A stretch of 64,000 nt of DNA from contig NZ_JAPEOR010000003.1 in assembly GCF_026341125.1 (NCBI RefSeq), positions 124,001 to 188,000 on the forward strand. Reading direction: 5' to 3'. The position numbers and the translations under genes are program-made. Positions 54,931 through 62,674 of this stretch are shown in pieces. Numbering within the stretch: position 1 is the first letter of the stretch; the number at the start of each line of letters is the position of its first letter. The notes beneath the pieces were generated by a model. That model was not told the origin of the DNA. It made no database searches and saw only the letters and a program-made list of their open reading frames with translations. Source of the DNA: Streptomyces sp. NBC_01142. Lineage in GTDB: Bacteria > Actinomycetota > Actinomycetes > Streptomycetales > Streptomycetaceae.

Positions 54931-56178
54931 GTGAGTCAACTGCGGGACGGCGTCCTGGTGCAGAAGTACGGCGGCAGTTCCCTCGCGTCACTCGATCAGA
55001 TCCACGCGGTGGCACGACGGGTGGCACGGGCCCGGGCCGCCGGCCTTCCGGTCGTCGTGGTCGTCTCCGCCAGGGGCGACACCACTGACGAACTGCTGGC
55101 TCTGGCGGCCGAGGCGGGGGCCCTGCCGCCGCCCCGCGAGGTGGACCAACTGCTCACCACCGGTGAGACGGCATCCGCCGCTCTGCTGGCGATGGCGCTC
55201 TGGGAGGCGGGTGCCCCGGCGAGTTCGGTGTCCGGGGCGCAGGCAGGGATCCGCGCAGTCGGCCAGGCCGGGGACGGAGTGGTCGCCACCATCGACACCG
55301 CGCACATCGAACGGCTGCTGGACGAGGGCCATGTGGTCGTGGTGGCCGGGTTCCAGGGCACCGCGGACAACGGCGACCCCGTCACGCTCGGCCGGGGCGG
55401 CTCGGACACCACGGCCGTCGCGCTGGCGTCGGTCCTCGGCGCCGAGCGGTGCGAGATCTACACGGACGTGGACGGTGTGTACACCGCGGATCCGCGTGTG
55501 GTCCCCGCGGCCCGGGTACTGCCGTGCGTCCCCCTGCGCGTCATGGAGGAGATGGCGTTCGCGGGGGCCCGCGTCCTGCACGCGCGTGCCGTCGAACTCG
55601 CCGCGCTCGGCGGCGTGGAGATCCGTGTGCTCCACGCCGCGGGCGACGGCGACGGCACGGTCATTGTGGACGAAGGAAGAGAGACGATGCTGGAGACAAG
55701 ATCCACCGTGGTCGCGGTGGTGCACAGCCTCGACGTGGTCCGGGCCGTCGTGCGGGTCCCGGGTACATCGGCGGTCCGCGCGGCCGACATCTTCGGATCG
55801 GTGGCCGAGGGCGCGGTCCCCGTGGACATGGCCAACTTCACCGAGGCGCCCGAGGGCGGCTGCACCGTGAGTATGACCGTGGGCAGGACGCATCTGACCG
55901 CACTCAGCGGAGTACTGGGGCACCTGACCAAGCAGTGGGACGGCACCACAGAGCTGTACGAGAACGAGGGCAAGGTCTCGCTCGTCGGTACGGGGCTGCT
56001 CAGCAGGCCCGCGTACGCGGCCCGGATGCTGTCGGCGCTCACCGGTGCGGGGGTCAGGACGACTTCGGTCGCCTCCTCGCAGCTGCGTATCTCGGTGACC
56101 GTGCCCGCGGACTGTGCGGTCAGGGCGGTGGATGTCCTGCACCGGGAGTTCGAGCTCGAATCGCCGGTCGCCGCCTGA
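54931..56178 (+). CDS. lysC: Aspartate kinase, cluster copy
   Basis: A 415-residue enzyme phosphorylating aspartate, giving aspartate semialdehyde (after Asd) for GriI. Catalytic start VQKYGGSSLAS (10-20), VVSARGDTTDELL, TTGETASAALLAMAL, the GRGGSDTTAVALA motif (~153-165), and DVDGVYTADPRVV. Two ACT domains follow from ~265. GTG start. An ATG at 55687 behind GGAAGAGA could give a separate beta subunit, as in known actinobacterial aspartokinases. Grixazone-type clusters rely on aspartate semialdehyde, which explains a dedicated copy. Confidence 0.93.
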   Translation: MSQLRDGVLVQKYGGSSLASLDQIHAVARRVARARAAGLPVVVVVSARGDTTDELLALAAEAGALPPPREVDQLLTTGETASAALLAMALWEAGAPASSVSGAQAGIRAVGQAGDGVVATIDTAHIERLLDEGHVVVVAGFQGTADNGDPVTLGRGGSDTTAVALASVLGAERCEIYTDVDGVYTADPRVVPAARVLPCVPLRVMEEMAFAGARVLHARAVELAALGGVEIRVLHAAGDGDGTVIVDEGRETMLETRSTVVAVVHSLDVVRAVVRVPGTSAVRAADIFGSVAEGAVPVDMANFTEAPEGGCTVSMTVGRTHLTALSGVLGHLTKQWDGTTELYENEGKVSLVGTGLLSRPAYAARMLSALTGAGVRTTSVASSQLRISVTVPADCAVRAVDVLHREFELESPVAA

Positions 56179-56219
56179 GCCGCCACCCGTCCTGCCGAGA
56201 AGCCGACACAGGAGATCTC

Positions 56220-57026
56220 ATGGCAATGGAACTGAACAATCCCTTCGGCCGCAGACTCAGGCTCCGCCGGCTCCACCGGCACCACGCCTCGCGGCTGCTG
56301 ATCGTGCCGCTGGACCACTCCGTCACCGACGGTCCGGTCACCGGCGGCAGCCGGGTCAACGCCCTGGTGGGCAGCCTCGCCAGAGCCGGGGTGGACGCAG
56401 TGGTACTGCACAAGGGTGCGCTGCGCTACATCGAGCCCGGATGGTTCACCGACACCTCGCTGATCGTGCACCTGAGCGCGAGCACCGTGCACGCTCCCGA
56501 CCCCAACGCCAAGTACCTGGTGGGAAGCGTCGAGGAAGCCGTACGGCTGGGCGCCGACGCGGTGAGCGTGCACGTCAACCTCGGCTCGCACGAGGAGGCG
56601 CGGCAGATCGCGGACATGGCGGCGGTCGCCGATGCCTGCGACCGCTGGAACGTCCCGCTGATGGCGATGATGTACCCGCGCGGCCCCAAGATCACCAACC
56701 CGCGCGATCCGGGGCTGATCGCGCACGCCACCACGCTCGCCGCCGACCTGGGCGCCGATCTGGTCAAGACGCTCTATGTCGGCTCGGTCGACGAAATGGC
56801 CGATATCACCCGTACCTCCCCGGTCCCCGTCGTGGTCGTCGGCGGACCGCGGGTGGACGACGAGTCCGAACTCCTCGCCTACGTCGAGGATGCGCTGCGC
56901 GGCGGAGCCGCAGGCGTCGCGATGGGCCGCAACGTCTTCGCGGCCGACGACCCCGAGGCGACGGCCCGGCGGCTCGCCCAACTGATCCACCGTGAACTGG
57001 TCACCGTCGAGAGCCTCGCGCTGTGA
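56220..57026 (+). CDS. griI: GriI-type 2-amino-4,5-dihydroxy-6-oxo-7-phosphooxyheptanoate synthase
   Basis: A 268-residue class I aldolase (DhnA/LsrF-like) that joins aspartate semialdehyde and dihydroxyacetone phosphate to the C7 precursor of 3-amino-4-hydroxybenzoate. Features: LLIVPLDHSVTDGPVTG (26-42), VVLHKGALRY, LMAMMYPRGP, the Schiff-base lysine in LVKTLYVG, and GGPRVDDESELL. ATG 56220 follows AGGAG. It sits between the kinase and griH as in other 3,4-AHBA clusters. Confidence 0.94.
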   Translation: MAMELNNPFGRRLRLRRLHRHHASRLLIVPLDHSVTDGPVTGGSRVNALVGSLARAGVDAVVLHKGALRYIEPGWFTDTSLIVHLSASTVHAPDPNAKYLVGSVEEAVRLGADAVSVHVNLGSHEEARQIADMAAVADACDRWNVPLMAMMYPRGPKITNPRDPGLIAHATTLAADLGADLVKTLYVGSVDEMADITRTSPVPVVVVGGPRVDDESELLAYVEDALRGGAAGVAMGRNVFAADDPEATARRLAQLIHRELVTVESLAL

Positions 57027-57082
57027 CCGCCGTGTCACCCGCCCAAGCACCAACTGCCCATCACCGAAAAGGGAGTTCGAAC

Positions 57083-58183
57083 GTGAAGCTGGTCTGGCTG
57101 GACATCCGCAACGTCGGCGCCAAGCAGGCGGTCCTCGAGGAGGCGCTGCACCAGCGGGTCGACGCCATGGTCACCGACGACATCGCCGACCTGGAGGCGC
57201 TGCCGCCCACTGTCAAGAAGGTACTTCTCCCCTCCGGCAAGGACCTGCCCGAGGAGTTCGGTACGGCCGACGTCGTCATCGTCGACCCGGCACGCCACGG
57301 CGAGCCCGCCGAACTCGCCGTCCGCTTCCCGGAGGTGGAGTTCGGCCGGTTCACCGAGATCATCGACGCGCCGACGCTGGAGGATGCGTGCCAGTCGGCC
57401 CGCACCCAGCCCTGGAGCGTGCTGCTGTTCCGTGACCCCACCAAGATTCCGCTGGAGATCGTGATCGCCGCGGCCGCACGCTCGACCGGCAGCATGATCA
57501 CCGTTGCCCAGGACGTCGAGGAGGCGGAGATCATCTTCGGCGTCCTGGAGCACGGCTCCGACGGCGTGATGATGGCCCCGCGGAAGGTGGGAGACGCCAC
57601 CGCGCTCAAGGCGGCGGCCGAGGTCGACGTGCCCGACCTCAACCTCACCGAGCTCACGGTCACCGCCACCGAGCACATAGGGATGGGCGAGCGCGCCTGC
57701 GTGGACACCTGCAGCTACTTCCGTGAGGACGAGGGCATCCTCGTCGGTTCGCACTCCAAGGGCATGATTCTGTGCGTCAGCGAGACCCACCCGCTGCCGT
57801 ACATGCCCACGAGGCCGTTCCGCGTCAACGCCGGCGCCATCCACTCGTACACCGTCGGCAAGGACGAGCGGACCAACTACCTCAGCGAGCTCAAGGCGGG
57901 CAGCAAGGTGACCGCCGTCGACATCAAGGGCCAGACGCGGCTGGTCACCGTCGGCCGGGTGAAGATCGAATCCCGCCCGCTGATCTCCATCGACGCCGAG
58001 GCGCCCGACGGCCGACGCGTCAACCTGATACTGCAGGACGACTGGCACGTCCGGGTCCTGGGCCCCGGCGGCGTGGTGCTCAACAGCACCGAGCTCAAGC
58101 CGGGCGACAAGGTCCTCGGCTACCTGCCGCTCGAGGACCGTCACGTGGGCTACCCGATCGACGAATTCTGCCTGGAGAAGTGA
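57083..58183 (+). CDS. griH: GriH-type 3-amino-4-hydroxybenzoate synthase
   Basis: A 366-residue enzyme of the archaeal-type 3-dehydroquinate synthase (DHQS II) family, converting the GriI product to 3-amino-4-hydroxybenzoic acid. From GTG 57083: VKLVWLDIRN, AGVD-like VEEAEIIFGVLEHGSDGVMMAPRKVGD (~150-176), GMGERACVDTCSYF and FRVNAGAIHSYT. Bacterial members of this family next to a GriI homologue are characteristic of 3,4-AHBA synthesis (grixazone, manumycin-type C7N starters). A GGGAG site precedes the start. Confidence 0.94.
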   Translation: MKLVWLDIRNVGAKQAVLEEALHQRVDAMVTDDIADLEALPPTVKKVLLPSGKDLPEEFGTADVVIVDPARHGEPAELAVRFPEVEFGRFTEIIDAPTLEDACQSARTQPWSVLLFRDPTKIPLEIVIAAAARSTGSMITVAQDVEEAEIIFGVLEHGSDGVMMAPRKVGDATALKAAAEVDVPDLNLTELTVTATEHIGMGERACVDTCSYFREDEGILVGSHSKGMILCVSETHPLPYMPTRPFRVNAGAIHSYTVGKDERTNYLSELKAGSKVTAVDIKGQTRLVTVGRVKIESRPLISIDAEAPDGRRVNLILQDDWHVRVLGPGGVVLNSTELKPGDKVLGYLPLEDRHVGYPIDEFCLEK

Positions 58184-58187
58184 GCAC

Positions 58188-58958
58188 ATGACCACGAAGG
58201 AGCGACAGCGAATCTTCGACGCCCACGCCCATCTGGCACCGGGTGAGGGCGCCGCGGACCGGCTCCTCGAGGTCATGGACAGCTGTGGGATCGACCGCGC
58301 CGTCGTCGTAGCCGGCGGCGTGGTCGATCCCGACCTGCTGTCCCGCCAGATCATCGAGGGCGGCGCGCTCGACCGCGACGCGGACAACGACGGCGTGTGG
58401 GCGGCCTGTGAGCCCACCGGCGGCCGGCTGGTCCCCTACTTCTTCGCCAACCCGCACCGCGCGGGCGCCGACTACCGCGCCGACGGGCGCCGCTTCCACG
58501 GTCTGAAACTCGCGCCGTCCGTGCACGGCGTGCCACTGACGGACCCCCGCCACGCCGAACTCGCCGCGATCGCCGAGGAGTACGGGCACGGCGTCTATCT
58601 GCACTGCGTACAGCGGCCCGGCTTCGGCGTGGCCGATCTCGTCACCCTGGCACGCGACTTCCCTCGGGTGACCTTCGTGCTCGGCCACGCGGGCGTGGGC
58701 GACATGGACCTGTACGGCATCGACCTCATCACCCCGGCCGCCAACATCCTCTTCGAGACCTCGGGCGGCTACTCCGCCGTGGTCAGGGCGGCACTGAACC
58801 GGCTCGGGCCCGGCCGGGTGCTGCTCGGCACCGAGTACCCCCTGCAGCATCCGAGCGTCGAGCTGGCCAAGTACCGCGCCCTCGGGCTGAGTGAGCGGGA
58901 GTGGGCGCTGGTCGCCTGGGACAACACCAGCAGACTGACCGGAGGGACGGAGCGATGA
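58188..58958 (+). CDS. Amidohydrolase-superfamily metal-dependent enzyme
   Basis: A 256-residue TIM-barrel protein of the amidohydrolase-2 type. The HxH metal motif is FDAHAHLAP (10-18); RFHGLKLAPSVHG, YLHCVQRPG, FVLGHAGVGD and a late LLGTEYPLQHP (acidic ligand) follow. In nataxazole-type and clostridial benzoxazole pathways an amidohydrolase closes the oxazole ring from an aminophenol ester/amide, and this gene sits directly after griH with 4 nt between. An ordinary hydrolase or decarboxylase role is also possible. Confidence 0.82.
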   Translation: MTTKERQRIFDAHAHLAPGEGAADRLLEVMDSCGIDRAVVVAGGVVDPDLLSRQIIEGGALDRDADNDGVWAACEPTGGRLVPYFFANPHRAGADYRADGRRFHGLKLAPSVHGVPLTDPRHAELAAIAEEYGHGVYLHCVQRPGFGVADLVTLARDFPRVTFVLGHAGVGDMDLYGIDLITPAANILFETSGGYSAVVRAALNRLGPGRVLLGTEYPLQHPSVELAKYRALGLSEREWALVAWDNTSRLTGGTER

Positions 58959-60271
58959 ACCAGCCGCACGCACTGCCCGAGCTCGGGCAGTGGTCCTCCC
59001 TGGAGGAGCTGTACGAGCTCCAGGACCGCCGGCTGCCCGCCGCACTGGAATGGGCCCGCGCCTCGCCCTTCCTGAAGCCGAGGTTCGAGGGCACCTCCCC
59101 GCCGCGGAACGTCGCCGGCCTCGCGGGACTGCCGTTCACCACCAAGCAGGACTTCCGGGAGTCGTACCCGTTCGGGATGCTCGCCGTGGACCGCAAGGAA
59201 CTGGCCACCTACCACGAGTCCAGCGGCACGTCGGGCGAGCCCACTCCCTCGTACTTCACCGACGCGGACTGGCACGATGTCACCACCCGTTTCGTACGCA
59301 GCGCCGTGGACATCTCGCCCGCCGACACGGTCATGGTGCGCACCCCGTACGCCATGCTCACCACCGCCCACCAGGCCCACCAGGCCGCGCGGTTGCGCGG
59401 CGCGACCGTGGTGCCGGCGGACAACCGCTCCCTGGTGACGCCGTACGCCCGCGTCGTACGGACACTGCGCGACCTGGAGGTGACCCTCGCCTGGTGCCTG
59501 CCGAGCGAGGCCCTGCTGTGGGCGGCCGCCGCGCGCGCCGCCGGCCTCGAACCGGCCCGCGACTTCCCCGCTCTGCGCGGTTTCCTGGTCGCGGGGGAGC
59601 CGCTGACCGAAGCCCGCCGTGCCCGGATGGGCGAGCTGTGGGGCGGCATTCCGGTACGCCAGGACTACGGCTCCACGGAGACCGGGACGCTTGCGGGGGA
59701 GTGCTCCCAAGGGCAACTGCACCTGTGGGCCGACCGGTTCGTCGCGGAGGTGTACGACCCCGCAACCGGTAGGAGCGCCCGCGAGGGGCGTGGCCGGCTC
59801 GTCATCACCACGCTCTACCGCCGGGCGATGCCGCTGGTGCGCTACGACCTGGAGGACACCGTCGAGGTGTCGTCCGCGGAGTGCGACTGCGGCTGGCACC
59901 TGCCCGTGGTGCGGGTGCTGGGCCGCTCGGCGGGCGGCGTTCCGGTGGGCGGCGTACGCGTCACCCCGCACCAGCTGGAACAGCTCGTCTTTGAACTGCC
60001 CGTCGAGCACGGCGTGCTCTTCTGGCGTGCCAGGGCCGGCGAGAAGCGGCTGGAGATCGAGATCGAGGCGTTCCAGGGGCACAGCGCCGCGGCCTGCGCC
60101 GCACTCGAGGTCACGGTGGGGATCGGACTCGGTGTGCCGTGCGAGGTGCGCAGCGTACCCGCGGGCACCATCGTGCCGCTCGAAACCCTGACCCGCGGCC
60201 ATGGATTCGTCAAACCCAAGAGCCTCTTCGCCCCGGGCGAGGACTGGGACAAGGCACTCATCTACTACTGA
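58955..60271 (+). CDS. PaaK/coenzyme-F390-synthetase-like adenylate-forming ligase (GriC-like)
   Basis: A 438-residue ANL enzyme. P-loop YHESSGTSGEPTPS (~88-101), AMLTTAHQAHQAARLRG, LVAGEPLTEARR, the adenylation motif QDYGSTETG (~235-243), and VRYDLEDTVEV with DCGWHLPVVRVLGR. Phenylacetate-CoA-ligase-like enzymes of this kind activate aminohydroxybenzoates, including GriC in grixazone synthesis (a two-part carboxylate reductase) and ligases of benzoxazole clusters. No GriD/LuxC-type reductase partner is visible. It overlaps the amidohydrolase stop (ATGA). Confidence 0.88.
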   Translation: MNQPHALPELGQWSSLEELYELQDRRLPAALEWARASPFLKPRFEGTSPPRNVAGLAGLPFTTKQDFRESYPFGMLAVDRKELATYHESSGTSGEPTPSYFTDADWHDVTTRFVRSAVDISPADTVMVRTPYAMLTTAHQAHQAARLRGATVVPADNRSLVTPYARVVRTLRDLEVTLAWCLPSEALLWAAAARAAGLEPARDFPALRGFLVAGEPLTEARRARMGELWGGIPVRQDYGSTETGTLAGECSQGQLHLWADRFVAEVYDPATGRSAREGRGRLVITTLYRRAMPLVRYDLEDTVEVSSAECDCGWHLPVVRVLGRSAGGVPVGGVRVTPHQLEQLVFELPVEHGVLFWRARAGEKRLEIEIEAFQGHSAAACAALEVTVGIGLGVPCEVRSVPAGTIVPLETLTRGHGFVKPKSLFAPGEDWDKALIYY

Positions 60272-60287
60272 CGTCCAGGAGACCCCC

Positions 60288-61340
60288 ATGCCCTTCACCG
60301 TCCCCGCCTGGGCGGCTCCCGCTCCTGGCGCACCCCTCGCGCCCACCACCATCACCCGGCGCGACACGGGCGACCACGACATCCTCATCGAGATCGCGTA
60401 CACCGGTATCTGCCACACCGACCTCCACCGGGTCCGCTCCGACTGGGGGCCGGGCATCTTCCCCATGGTGCCCGGCCACGAGATCACCGGCACCGTCGCG
60501 GCGGTGGGCCCGGGCGTGACCCGGTACGCGGTGGGAGACCGGGTGGGAGTCGGCTGCCTCGTCGACTCCTGCCGCCGGTGCCGGGCCTGCCTCGCGGGAT
60601 ACGAGCAGTACTGCGCGCGCGGCCACACCGCCACCTACAACTCCCTCGACCGCCACGGCGAGCCCACCTACGGCGGCTACAGCACCCATGTCGTGGTGGA
60701 CGAGCACTACGCCGTGCGCATACCCGACGCCCTGGAACTCGACCGCGCCGCACCGCTGTTGTGCGCCGGGGTCACCGTCCACGCGCCGCTCGTCCGCAGG
60801 GCGACAGCACCCGGCAGCCGCGTCGCGGTCGTCGGCATGGGCGGACTGGGCCACCTCGGGGTGCAGATCGCCCATGCCATGGGCGCGGAGGTCACCGTGC
60901 TCAGCCAGTCGCTGCGCAAGAGGGACGACGCGCTGCGCTTCGGCGCCAAGGCGTTCCGTGCCACCTCCGAAGCCGAGGTCTTCGAGCAGCTCGCGGGCTC
61001 CTTCGACGTGATCCTCAGTACGGTCTCGGCGGGCATCGACCTTGACGCGTATCTGCGCCTGCTGGACCTCGACGGTGCCTTCGTCGGCCTCGGGGTGCCC
61101 GACCGGCCGAGCACATTCGGCATGTTCTCGCTGATGCTGGGCCGCCGCACCATCGAGGGATCGCTCTTCGGCGGTATCGCCGAGACACAGCGCACCCTCG
61201 ACTTCTGCGCGCGAAGCGGTATCGGCGCCGAGACCGAAACCATCACCGCCGGGCAGATCAACGAGGCGTTCGAACGCCTGCGGTCCGGGGACGTGCGCTA
61301 CCGCTTCGTGATCGACGCGAGCTCGTTCGCCTCCTCCTGA
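60288..61340 (+). CDS. Zinc-dependent alcohol dehydrogenase (CAD family)
   Basis: A 350-residue NADP-type medium-chain dehydrogenase resembling cinnamyl-alcohol dehydrogenase/YahK. Catalytic zinc ligands in GICHTDLH and PGHEITGTV; structural zinc site CRRCRACLAGYEQYC (~95-109); NAD(P)-binding VVGMGGLGHLGVQIA (~180-194). It probably reduces an aryl aldehyde (such as 3-amino-4-hydroxybenzaldehyde) to a benzyl alcohol, or the reverse. Its last 43 nt overlap the convergent LuxR gene. Confidence 0.9.
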   Translation: MPFTVPAWAAPAPGAPLAPTTITRRDTGDHDILIEIAYTGICHTDLHRVRSDWGPGIFPMVPGHEITGTVAAVGPGVTRYAVGDRVGVGCLVDSCRRCRACLAGYEQYCARGHTATYNSLDRHGEPTYGGYSTHVVVDEHYAVRIPDALELDRAAPLLCAGVTVHAPLVRRATAPGSRVAVVGMGGLGHLGVQIAHAMGAEVTVLSQSLRKRDDALRFGAKAFRATSEAEVFEQLAGSFDVILSTVSAGIDLDAYLRLLDLDGAFVGLGVPDRPSTFGMFSLMLGRRTIEGSLFGGIAETQRTLDFCARSGIGAETETITAGQINEAFERLRSGDVRYRFVIDASSFASS

Positions 61341-62452
61341 CCCGCCACGGCAGGCCGGTAGTGGTCGATGAAGAGCAGACCGACCAGCTCACCGCGCGAG
61401 GAGACCCCCGTCTTCTCGAAGACCGCCTTGATGTGGTCGCGCACCGTGTGCGGGGAGAGGAACAGCTGGCCCGCGATCTTCTCGGTCGACAGCCCGCGGG
61501 CCACGCACCTCGTCACCTCCAGCTCCCGCTCGGACAGCTCGTAGGCGTCGGCGACCAGAGGCATCACATCCGACACCTTGGCCGGTTCGAGGACCACGGC
61601 CGACCCGCCCAGTGAGCCGTCGGCCTGCCGCATACAGGTGGCATGGCACACCAGCCACCGGCCGTCCCGGGTACGCAGCCGGATCCGGGCGGTGCCGCGG
61701 TCGCGCTCGTGCGCGGCCGCGCGCACCTTTGTCGCGATCCCGTGCAGCCACGGCGGTACCCGAAGCCCCATCGCGGTGAGTGCCGACGGCCCGTCGGGCA
61801 GCTCGTCCAGATAGCGCCTGGCCTCGTCATTGACGGAGACCAGCACCCCCGACGGGTCGAACAGGAGCAGCCCCGGCCCGCCCGGTACGCCCAGCGTGTA
61901 CGGCACGGCGCCGGCCGGCCGCGGCTCCGCGAACGACCGCAGCCGCTTGGCCAGCGGAGTCACCAGCGAGCCGATGAACGCGGTGTCCGCGGCGTCGAAC
62001 GCCTTACGGCCCCGGGCCCGGAACAGGCTGACCGTGCCCTGGGGCCGCCCGCCCACTCTCAGCACCACGCGCAGCTCGTCGTGCAGCCCGCGCGGGCGCA
62101 TGAAGTCCTGGTAGATGGCGCTGCCGCCGGGGTCGCCGCCGGTCGTCTCGCGCAGTCCGGCCACCGGGACCGGTGCCTGCACCAGTTCGCTGTACAGATT
62201 GACGCGCTCCGCGAAGAGCTCGATCTCCCAGTAGTTGGCACAGCCCTTGTCGTCGATGTTCTCGGCGTGGATGGGGGCGGTCATGATGCCGGTCTCCGGG
62301 TCCGTCACCCGCCACACCGCCGCGTCGAACGGCATGAACCGGCGCAGCTGCGCGGACGCCTCGGCGAACATGCCGAGCGCGTGCGGCGCATGCTCCGCAC
62401 GGGCCAGCAGCTCGCTGCGCCCGGTACCGGCCTTGAGCGTGGACTGCGACAT
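61298..62452 (-). CDS. LuxR-family regulator with sensor domains
   Basis: A 384-residue regulator. The N-terminal part (~20-170) resembles a GAF-type sensor (FMPFDAAVWRVTDPETG), the middle (~185-290) a PAS-like domain (GLLLFDPSGVLVSVNDEARRYL), and the C-terminus a LuxR HTH: LSERELEVTRCVARGLSTEKIAGQLFLSPHTVRDHIKAVFEKTG (~310-355). It may sense an aromatic intermediate. Transcribed away from the oxidase at 62675 across a gap with a palindrome. Its 3' end is antisense to the alcohol dehydrogenase. Confidence 0.9.
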   Translation of the reverse strand: MSQSTLKAGTGRSELLARAEHAPHALGMFAEASAQLRRFMPFDAAVWRVTDPETGIMTAPIHAENIDDKGCANYWEIELFAERVNLYSELVQAPVPVAGLRETTGGDPGGSAIYQDFMRPRGLHDELRVVLRVGGRPQGTVSLFRARGRKAFDAADTAFIGSLVTPLAKRLRSFAEPRPAGAVPYTLGVPGGPGLLLFDPSGVLVSVNDEARRYLDELPDGPSALTAMGLRVPPWLHGIATKVRAAAHERDRGTARIRLRTRDGRWLVCHATCMRQADGSLGGSAVVLEPAKVSDVMPLVADAYELSERELEVTRCVARGLSTEKIAGQLFLSPHTVRDHIKAVFEKTGVSSRGELVGLLFIDHYRPAVAGQEEANELASITKR

Positions 62453-62536
62453 GACGGGGCCTCCGAGCCTCCCGACCGCTGGGAAACGGCCTCACAACGG
62501 TCAACTGCCCACGCAGGCAAGCCTATTCCCTCGATC

Positions 62537-62590
62537 GGAAACCCGACCGGAAACCCGACCGGAAACCCGACCGGAAACCCGACCGGGAAC
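62537..62590. repeat. 12-bp tandem repeat
   Basis: GGAAACCCGACC is repeated four times exactly (62537-62584), then one degenerate partial copy. It sits in the gap between the luxR and oxidase genes, upstream of both, and could vary promoter spacing by slippage. Confidence 0.85.
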
Positions 62591-62596
62591 CCTTTC

Positions 62597-62610
62597 CCCT
62601 CAATTGAGGG
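62597..62610. promoter_or_regulatory. 14-bp perfect palindrome, candidate operator
   Basis: CCCTCAATTGAGGG is a perfect dyad 65 nt upstream of the oxidase start and next to the tandem repeat. Its centre is AT-rich in a GC-rich context. It could be the binding site of the divergent LuxR regulator or of another dimeric factor. Confidence 0.55.
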
Positions 62611-62674
62611 ATGGGAGGGCACGGCCGCGCGACGAAGACTTCTCATGCGACACGGACCACAGGAGGACCCCGCC

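Noticed and set aside
20642..61340. PKS or NRPS core enzymes or acyl-carrier proteins
   Set aside because: No ketosynthase, condensation, adenylation-carrier or stand-alone carrier-protein motifs were found. The adenylating enzymes are GH3- and PaaK-type, without carrier domains.
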